Shown one piece after another: positions 58,682 through 64,000 of a stretch of 64,000 nt of DNA (position 1 is its first letter; the number at the start of each line of letters is the position of its first letter). The position numbers were made by a program, and so were the translations under genes. The stretch is from Desulfatirhabdium butyrativorans DSM 18734 (GTDB lineage Bacteria > Desulfobacterota > Desulfobacteria > Desulfobacterales > Desulfatirhabdiaceae). Location of the stretch: NCBI RefSeq assembly GCF_000429925.1, contig NZ_KE386985.1, positions 382,129 to 446,128 on the forward strand, read 5' to 3'. The notes beneath the pieces are model-generated. The model had not been told where the DNA came from. It did not search any database and was given only the letters and a program-made list of their open reading frames with translations.

Positions 58682-59791
58682 ATGAATCCGAATCAGACAA
58701 AGCGTCCCGTTTGGCTGGATGAAGGGGGAAGGCTTTGGGTCATCGACCAGAGGGAGTTGCCGCATCGTTTCGAAGTCCTGCAGATTCAAACCGTGTTGGA
58801 CATGATCCAGGCGATCCAATCGATGGTCGTGCGGGGAGCGCCGCTCATCGGGGTGTGCGGGGCCTACGGGATGGCGCTTGCCGCAAGACAGGCCTGCGCA
58901 GCCGAGGATCCCCGCAAGACACTGGAAGAGCTCACCCAAACCCTGAGATCGGCCAGACCGACAGCCGTCAACCTGGCCTGGGCCGTCGATGGGATTTTCG
59001 CCCAACTGGCCGGTGAATCCAAAGCGGCATCCTGGCCGGAGGTGGCGCTTTCAGAAGCACAGGCCATCGAGGAAGCGGAAGTCGTGCGCTGCCGCAGCAT
59101 CGGGCAATTCGGTCTTGCACCCATCCGGGCCATTCATGAACGGCATCCGGAAAGACCCGTTCAGGTGCTCACCCACTGCAATGCCGGATGGCTGGCATGT
59201 GTCGAATACGGGACGGCCACCGCCCCGATTTATGCGGCGCACGAGGCGGGCATTCCCGTCCATGTCTGGGTGGATGAAACCAGACCCCTGAACCAGGGCT
59301 CCCGGCTGACGGCATGGGAGTTGGCGCAGAAGGGTGTGCCCCATACTGTCATCGTGGACAACGCGGGCGGACACTTGATGCAGCAGGGGATGGTGGATCT
59401 GGTGATCGTCGGTGCGGACCGGGTGAGCCGCAACGGGGATGCGGCCAACAAGATCGGCACGTATCTGAAGGCACTGGCAGCCGGCGACAACGGCATCCCG
59501 TTTTATGTAGCCATTCCTTCGACGACGATCGACTGGATGATCGGGGACGGGGTGGCCGGCATTCCCATCGAAATGCGCGACCCGGATGAGGTCCGCTTTG
59601 TCGAGGGTCTCGACGGGGATCGGCGGACTCGGGTCCTGGTACCCCCGGAAGGCAGCCCTGCCCTGAATCCGGCCTTCGATGTGACACCTGCACGGCTCAT
59701 CACCGGTTTGATGACGGAAAAGGGAATCTGCGCCGCCAGTGAGGCAGGCATCCTGGGCCTTTTTCCGGAAATGGGGGGATATAGGCCATGA
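58682..59791 (+). CDS. mtnA: S-methyl-5-thioribose-1-phosphate isomerase
   Basis: 369 residues of the eIF-2B-alpha-like family. MVVRGAPLIGVCGAYG (Arg for phosphate), LTHCNAGWLACVEYGTA (catalytic Cys) and VGADRVSRNGDAANKIGTY (catalytic Asp) are present. The enzyme isomerises methylthioribose-1-phosphate to methylthioribulose-1-phosphate in methionine salvage. No other mtn gene is in the window. ATG 58682 follows AAGGG; a TTG at 58664 would add only six residues. It overlaps the next gene by 4 bases. Confidence 0.95.
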   Translation: MNPNQTKRPVWLDEGGRLWVIDQRELPHRFEVLQIQTVLDMIQAIQSMVVRGAPLIGVCGAYGMALAARQACAAEDPRKTLEELTQTLRSARPTAVNLAWAVDGIFAQLAGESKAASWPEVALSEAQAIEEAEVVRCRSIGQFGLAPIRAIHERHPERPVQVLTHCNAGWLACVEYGTATAPIYAAHEAGIPVHVWVDETRPLNQGSRLTAWELAQKGVPHTVIVDNAGGHLMQQGMVDLVIVGADRVSRNGDAANKIGTYLKALAAGDNGIPFYVAIPSTTIDWMIGDGVAGIPIEMRDPDEVRFVEGLDGDRRTRVLVPPEGSPALNPAFDVTPARLITGLMTEKGICAASEAGILGLFPEMGGYRP

Positions 59792-61566
59792 AATTCCCAT
59801 ACGGTATCTGCGATTTTCGAAAAATCGTCCTGCAGGGATATTTTTATTGTGACCGGACCGGCTGCATCCCGTTGTTGGAAAAAGGGGAATATGTGCTGTT
59901 CATTCGTCCACGGCGATTTGGCAAAAGCCTGCTTCTGTCCACCCTGTTCAATTATTACGACATCGCCAGGGCCGACGAGTTCGAGCGGCTGTTCGGACAT
60001 CTGGCGATCGGAAAGAATCCCACACCGCTGCACAACAGCTATCTGGTTCTCCAATGGGATTTTTCCTGTGTAGATCCCTTCGGAGACGTGGAAGATATCC
60101 GCAGGTCCCTGCACGATCACATCAACGCCTGCATCGAAGCATTCGCCCTGTATTATCGGGACGATCTCCGGGGAGACATTCGGATCGACCGCGCCAATGC
60201 CATCTCCTCCATCCAGTCGCTCACAAGCGTTGCCCGCAGCAGCGGGCACAAGGTGTATCTGCTGATCGACGAATACGACAACTTCGCCAATCAGGTGATG
60301 ATGGGGGTGCAGCAGGACAAACAGAAGCGCTACGAAGCCCTTGTTTTCGAAGAAGGGCCGCTTCGCACCCTGTTCAAGGCGGTCAAGGCATCCACGAGCC
60401 AATCGCTGTTCGACCGAATCTTCATCACCGGGGTGTCTCCCATCGTGATGAGCGACATCACCAGCGGGTACAATATCGCAGAAAATATCTATTCGGATCC
60501 TCAGTTGAATGATTTGTGCGGGTTTACCCATACCGAAGTGGCGGGAGCCATCCGGGATGTGGTGGAAGCTTGCCGGTTGGATTCGGACAAGATGGCAGAA
60601 GCCCAAGCCATGATGCAGACATATTACGATGGATACAAATTTTCCCCGGATGCGGATGAAACCGTTTACAACCCGACCATGGCTTTGTATTTTCTCAAGG
60701 CATTTTACCAGACCTGTAAGTACCCACGGGAAATGCTGGACGACAACCTTGCAGCCGATGGCGCCAAGCTGGACTACATCGCCCAGATTCCCGGCGGAAG
60801 CCAACTGCTGCTGGATCTGGTGCATGAGCAGGCGACGGTTGTCGTGTCCACTCTGGCCAAGCGATTCGGGATTCGGGATCTACTGAATGTGACGAACAAA
60901 GACAATGCTTTTCTGGTGTCTCTGCTGTATTATTTTGGGGTGCTGACCATCGACGATTTGACGGCGGAAGGGGAGCTGGTTCTGCGCGTTCCAAACGTGG
61001 TCATGCAAAAGCTCTATATGGAACGGCTTGCCGAGCTGCTGCTTCCTGATCCGAGGGTACGGGACGAGGGCAAGCTGGCTGCCAAGGCCCTGTATCAAAA
61101 GGGGAATATCGAGCCCTTGTGCACCTTCGTGGAGCAGAAATACTTCAAGGTCTTCCACAATCCCGACTACCGGTGGGCGAACGAGCTGACGGTAAAGACG
61201 GCCTTCCTCACCCTGCTCTACAACGATATTCTCTACATCATGGATTCGGAGGCGGAAGTCGGCAGGCAGCGGGTGGACCTCACGATGATCATCCGGCCCG
61301 ACATGCGGCGATTCACCATCCTGGATGTGTTGATCGAGTTCAAATACGTGACGTTGGCGGATGCCGGGTTAAGCGGCCAAGCGGCCCGGGAATTGACAGT
61401 GGAGGCGCTTCAGTCACTGCCGCCCATGCAGCAGGCGATGGCAGACGCCGTTCGGCAGGCCCGGGAATATGGCCGGATGCTTGAAGAGCGGCACGGCAAT
61501 CTTCGCCTGAGACGCTTTGCGGTGGTGTCGCTGGGTTTTGAGCGCATCTGGGCCAAGGAAGCGTGA
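59788..61566 (+). CDS. AAA-ATPase-like protein with PD-(D/E)XK nuclease-type C-terminus
   Basis: 592 residues. N-terminal IRPRRFGKSLLLSTL is the Walker A motif of the AAA-ATPase-like family (PF09820 type) and VYLLIDEYDN the Walker B. The C-terminal 150 residues resemble the PD-(D/E)XK nuclease domain that usually accompanies it (RVDLTMII and FTILDVLIEFKYV with the E-x-K motif). These are common in anaerobes, often in multiple copies and of unknown role, perhaps mobile or defensive. Start is the ATG overlapping the mtnA stop. Confidence 0.88.
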   Translation: MKFPYGICDFRKIVLQGYFYCDRTGCIPLLEKGEYVLFIRPRRFGKSLLLSTLFNYYDIARADEFERLFGHLAIGKNPTPLHNSYLVLQWDFSCVDPFGDVEDIRRSLHDHINACIEAFALYYRDDLRGDIRIDRANAISSIQSLTSVARSSGHKVYLLIDEYDNFANQVMMGVQQDKQKRYEALVFEEGPLRTLFKAVKASTSQSLFDRIFITGVSPIVMSDITSGYNIAENIYSDPQLNDLCGFTHTEVAGAIRDVVEACRLDSDKMAEAQAMMQTYYDGYKFSPDADETVYNPTMALYFLKAFYQTCKYPREMLDDNLAADGAKLDYIAQIPGGSQLLLDLVHEQATVVVSTLAKRFGIRDLLNVTNKDNAFLVSLLYYFGVLTIDDLTAEGELVLRVPNVVMQKLYMERLAELLLPDPRVRDEGKLAAKALYQKGNIEPLCTFVEQKYFKVFHNPDYRWANELTVKTAFLTLLYNDILYIMDSEAEVGRQRVDLTMIIRPDMRRFTILDVLIEFKYVTLADAGLSGQAARELTVEALQSLPPMQQAMADAVRQAREYGRMLEERHGNLRLRRFAVVSLGFERIWAKEA

Positions 61567-61809
61567 TGAATTCCCAGAAGGCAAGCCCGATCTCTGACCG
61601 AATCCGCTTTAACCCTTTGGGGAAGGATAATCACGGCCATTCGGGTATAGGACTTTGGTTTTCGATTGCGATAGGTCGATCAACTCCTACCGCTATATCT
61701 TTCTTCAATCAGGGGAATGTATTGTGGCCAATCCATCAAGGGGGTGTCTGATTTTGGTCAGATGAAAAGCCTTTGCGTTAACCAAATGGGGAAAGGAGAG
61801 AAAGGAACC

Positions 61810-63360
61810 ATGAAACGTATCGGGTTGTTTGGAACACTGTTGTTGTTCGTCGTTTCGTTGCTGGCGGTGGCGCCTTCGAATGCCTCGGCCGGAGCCGTCC
61901 CCGACACCGGGGTCACGAAATGCTACGACGATGCCGGAAACGTCATCACCTGCCCATCTCCCGGCCAGCGTTTCTATGGACAGGATGCCAACTACACCAT
62001 CAACCCGCCTTCCTACACCAAACTGGATGCAAACGGCAACGACCTCTCCGACTCGGCCACATCCTGGGCCATGGTGAGAGACAATGTGACAGGCCTCATC
62101 TGGGAAGTGAAAACGAACCAGGATGGTACTCCAAACTACAGCGACCCCCACGATGCGGACAATACGTACACGTGGTACGATCCATCCGATCCTCTGCACG
62201 TCGGAACGGCAAGCGATCACGACACCAAGGACTTTCTGGATGCCCTGAACACCTCTCGTTTCGGCGGTTACAGCGATTGGCGTCTGCCGACCATCAAGGA
62301 GCTTCTTGCCTATCTGGTGCGCTACGACATTCCATATTTCGATGTGGCCATCGATATTGGATATTTTCCGAATGCGTTGGCGTCCTGTTATTGGTCGTCT
62401 ACTACCCTTGTCGGCCTTCCGAGCTACGCGTGGATCGTGTACTTCGGCAGCGGCAACGACAGCGGCTACGGCAGTAAGGGCCACGGCTACTATGTGCGCG
62501 CCGTTCGGGGTGGACAGTCTGGATCATCTGCTCATTCGGTTATTGGATCATTTGGATTAATGGAAGATGGATTTCCAGCAGAGGCTGCGACAGATACTTA
62601 TACGGATAATGGTGATGGAACCGTTACCGATACATCGACCGGGCTGATGTGGCAGCAAGAGACACCGGACAATACGAAGAACTGGGAGCAGGCGCTTTCC
62701 TATTGTGAGAACCTGACCTTGGGTGGGCACACGGACTGGCGATTGCCCACCATAAAGGAGCTTCTATCCCTTGTCGATTACAGCCACCGCCATCCGGCGA
62801 TCAATACGGCCTTCTTTCCGGGTACGGTGGCGTCCTATTATTGGTCGTCTACTACCGATGCCGGCTATCCGTACGACGCGTGGGTCGTGAACTTCGACAG
62901 CGGCTACGTCTACAGCAGCTATAAGAGCAGCCGCGGCTATGTGCGCGCCGTTCGGGGTGGTGGAGGATTGGGTGATTCTTTGGTGATTGTTGGGGATCAG
63001 CCGGGTTGGAGCAACGTTTCGGTTTCAGCAGATAAGAAAGTTCAATTGAAAATCAATTCGACCAACTCACGTGGTGACAAGCCAGTATATGAATGGCTTC
63101 TCGGGCTATTCATCATTGATGGGGTCTCTCTTCCCGGCTTTATAATCTCGGATCGTGGTATCTATGCGCTGTCCGATGTGTTGGCAAGTCTTTCAGAATA
63201 CACTTTCAGCTTCGATCCAAGCGGTGTTACAAAACTGGCAACACTGTCAATGGCCGAGTTGGGTTTGAAATCCGGAGACGCATTCCTGTACGGTTATGCC
63301 TATCAAAATCAGAACGGGATCGTCTATATTGACAATGTTGTCAGCATTAACGTCCAATAA
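61810..63360 (+). CDS. Secreted protein with two DUF1566 domains, putative hypervariable (DGR-type) target
   Basis: 516 residues with a signal peptide (MKRIGLFGTLLLFVVSLLAVAPSNASA). Two DUF1566/C-type-lectin-like domains follow: residues about 75-235 and about 262-385, each with DWRLPTIKELL, YWSSTT and YVRAVRGG. A C-terminal part of about 130 residues is beta-rich and unlike them. In the segment YWSSTT to YVRAVRGG (residues 193-235 and 343-384) the two copies differ at 19 NNY codons plus one inserted codon, with all differences at codon positions 1 or 2 and no synonymous change. In contrast DWRLPTIKELL upstream shows several synonymous differences. This is the pattern of diversity-generating retroelement targets. 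GAAAGGAACC precedes ATG 61810. Confidence 0.85.
   Translation: MKRIGLFGTLLLFVVSLLAVAPSNASAGAVPDTGVTKCYDDAGNVITCPSPGQRFYGQDANYTINPPSYTKLDANGNDLSDSATSWAMVRDNVTGLIWEVKTNQDGTPNYSDPHDADNTYTWYDPSDPLHVGTASDHDTKDFLDALNTSRFGGYSDWRLPTIKELLAYLVRYDIPYFDVAIDIGYFPNALASCYWSSTTLVGLPSYAWIVYFGSGNDSGYGSKGHGYYVRAVRGGQSGSSAHSVIGSFGLMEDGFPAEAATDTYTDNGDGTVTDTSTGLMWQQETPDNTKNWEQALSYCENLTLGGHTDWRLPTIKELLSLVDYSHRHPAINTAFFPGTVASYYWSSTTDAGYPYDAWVVNFDSGYVYSSYKSSRGYVRAVRGGGGLGDSLVIVGDQPGWSNVSVSADKKVQLKINSTNSRGDKPVYEWLLGLFIIDGVSLPGFIISDRGIYALSDVLASLSEYTFSFDPSGVTKLATLSMAELGLKSGDAFLYGYAYQNQNGIVYIDNVVSINVQ
62379..62513 (+). repeat. Candidate variable region VR1
   Basis: Flanks identical to VR2 at nucleotide level: TTATTGGTCGTCTACTACC at the left and TATGTGCGCGCCGTTCGGGG at the right; centre divergent only at NNY codons. 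The right-hand segment would act as the initiation-of-mutagenic-homing-like sequence. Confidence 0.75.
62829..62960 (+). repeat. Candidate variable region VR2
   Basis: Second copy of the pair described for VR1, one codon shorter. Variable codons include GAT, GCC, TAT, TAC, GAC, GTC, AAC, AGC, CGC, all reachable from AAT/AAC or similar templates by changes at A. Confidence 0.75.
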
Positions 63361-63656
63361 TGCTTGCAATCTTGTTCCGGCCAATTCGTGGAGATCTGGT
63401 CGAATAACGGAACACAGCCAGCTGGGCGGGGCCGGAAGAGGTGTTGATATAGGTGAAGCCGCATCTCTATGTGCAGTGGCTTTCTGAGCGGTAGTTACCC
63501 GATCAAAAGGTTTTTCCTTAACCTGAGCATACCGGCCATATGATCCTGGGATATGAAGTGCGGACGACAATCAATGTGTCGTTTCCCAAATCCCGGATTT
63601 GGCTGCTTTTCAAGGTGATAGCCGCAATTCCGGGATAAGATAACCAGGGGCTTTTC
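63361..63656. other. 296-base non-coding stretch
   Basis: No repeat family, terminator or ORF with protein character was recognised. It separates the DUF1566 gene from a P-loop ATPase gene. No template repeat for the variable regions is visible here. Confidence 0.5.
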
Positions 63657-64000
63657 ATGAAAACATTCAACACCGAAGGTCCGGTCGATTGTCGTGAACA
63701 CTACTGTCTGCCGCCGCTCGGCCGTTTGGAACTGGATGTCATCCTCGGGCTGATCGAAGGAAAGAAGTATTTTTTACTGCATGCCCCGCGTCAGACCGGA
63801 AAGACCACATGCCTGCTCGCCCTGATGGAGCACCTGAACCTGGAGTGTCGGTATCGGGCGCTCTATGTGAATATTGAAAGTGCGCAGGCGGCGCGGGAGA
63901 ATGTGGAGATGGGCATGGCGGATGTGGTGCAGGGTATTGCCCTGGCCGCCAGGGATTTTCTGCAGGATGAGCATGCGCCGTCTCTTGCCGGAGAAGTTCT
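63657..64000 (+). CDS. P-loop AAA-type ATPase, N-terminal part (3' partial)
   Basis: The frame runs from ATG 63657 to the window end (114 codons). LLHAPRQTGKTTCLLALMEHL is a Walker A motif of AAA-like ATPases; the upstream YCLPPLGRLELDVILGLIEGKKYF is the usual lead-in of the family. AGGGG lies 7 bases before the ATG. Similar proteins are related to the ATPase of the gene at 59788 in type but clearly different in sequence. The remainder is outside the window. Confidence 0.82.
   Translation, partial: MKTFNTEGPVDCREHYCLPPLGRLELDVILGLIEGKKYFLLHAPRQTGKTTCLLALMEHLNLECRYRALYVNIESAQAARENVEMGMADVVQGIALAARDFLQDEHAPSLAGEV

Overview
The window is chromosomal DNA from a Gram-negative, most likely anaerobic bacterium of the Desulfobacterota (old Deltaproteobacteria, Desulfobacterales-like). 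The evidence is a complete dcw cluster, an LPS heptosyltransferase/lipid A acyltransferase operon, TamA/TamB, a two-subunit glycine decarboxylase next to lipB/lipA, an amtB-glnK pair with a sigma-54 promoter, beta-oxidation enzymes, a probable selenoprotein, and many short intergenic repeats. This placement is an inference from gene content and protein style; no rRNA is present to confirm it.

Layout. 1-17.5 kb: division and cell-wall cluster mraZ-rsmH-ftsL-ftsI-murE-murF-mraY-murD-ftsW-murG-murC-murB-ftsQ-ftsA-ftsZ, all on the plus strand and mostly translationally coupled, followed by a radical SAM protein, pyrR and a MoaB/MogA-type gene (to 20.5 kb). 20.6-23.1 kb (minus): gamma-carbonic anhydrase-like protein, a secreted proline-rich protein and an Old Yellow Enzyme. 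23.6-33.2 kb (plus): tamA-tamB, then lpxL-like, waaF, waaC and a thioredoxin-fold protein with an in-frame TGA. 33.5-35.1 kb: a large phosphorylase-like protein of unknown role. 35.4-41.4 kb: branched-chain amino-acid type ABC transporter livK-HMGF, split by a TumE-like toxin-antitoxin pair and followed by a RelBE-like pair and a ferredoxin-type protein. 43.3-46.7 kb (minus): outer-membrane beta-barrel protein, glnK, amtB. 47.0-52.0 kb (minus): lipA, lipB, gcvPB, gcvPA, gcvH. 52.2-58.5 kb (minus): histidine kinase, thiolase, acyl-CoA dehydrogenase, DsrE-like protein. 58.7-64 kb (plus): mtnA, an AAA-ATPase/nuclease-like protein, a secreted protein with two DUF1566 domains, and a truncated P-loop ATPase.

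How the genes work together: the first part builds and divides the murein sacculus; 23-33 kb serves the outer membrane (TAM translocation, lipid A acylation, inner-core heptose); liv and amtB-glnK take up nitrogen compounds; gcv plus lipA/lipB form a glycine cleavage and lipoylation unit, since GcvH needs lipoate; thiolase and acyl-CoA dehydrogenase belong to fatty-acid or aromatic degradation.

Most notable observations: (1) the DUF1566 protein at 61810-63360 has two segments that are identical at the nucleotide level except at 19 NNY codons and one inserted codon, where every difference is at codon position 1 or 2. This is the signature of adenine mutagenesis by a diversity-generating retroelement, although no reverse transcriptase lies in the window. 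(2) A selenoprotein at 32678-33151 is hidden by its TGA codon. (3) An intergenic tandem repeat has been inserted in frame into murD. (4) Several families of MITE-like and tandem intergenic repeats occur, one flanked by a direct repeat. (5) A toxin-antitoxin pair sits inside the liv locus between strong hairpins. (6) A sigma-54 promoter lies upstream of amtB with paired dyads at enhancer distance.
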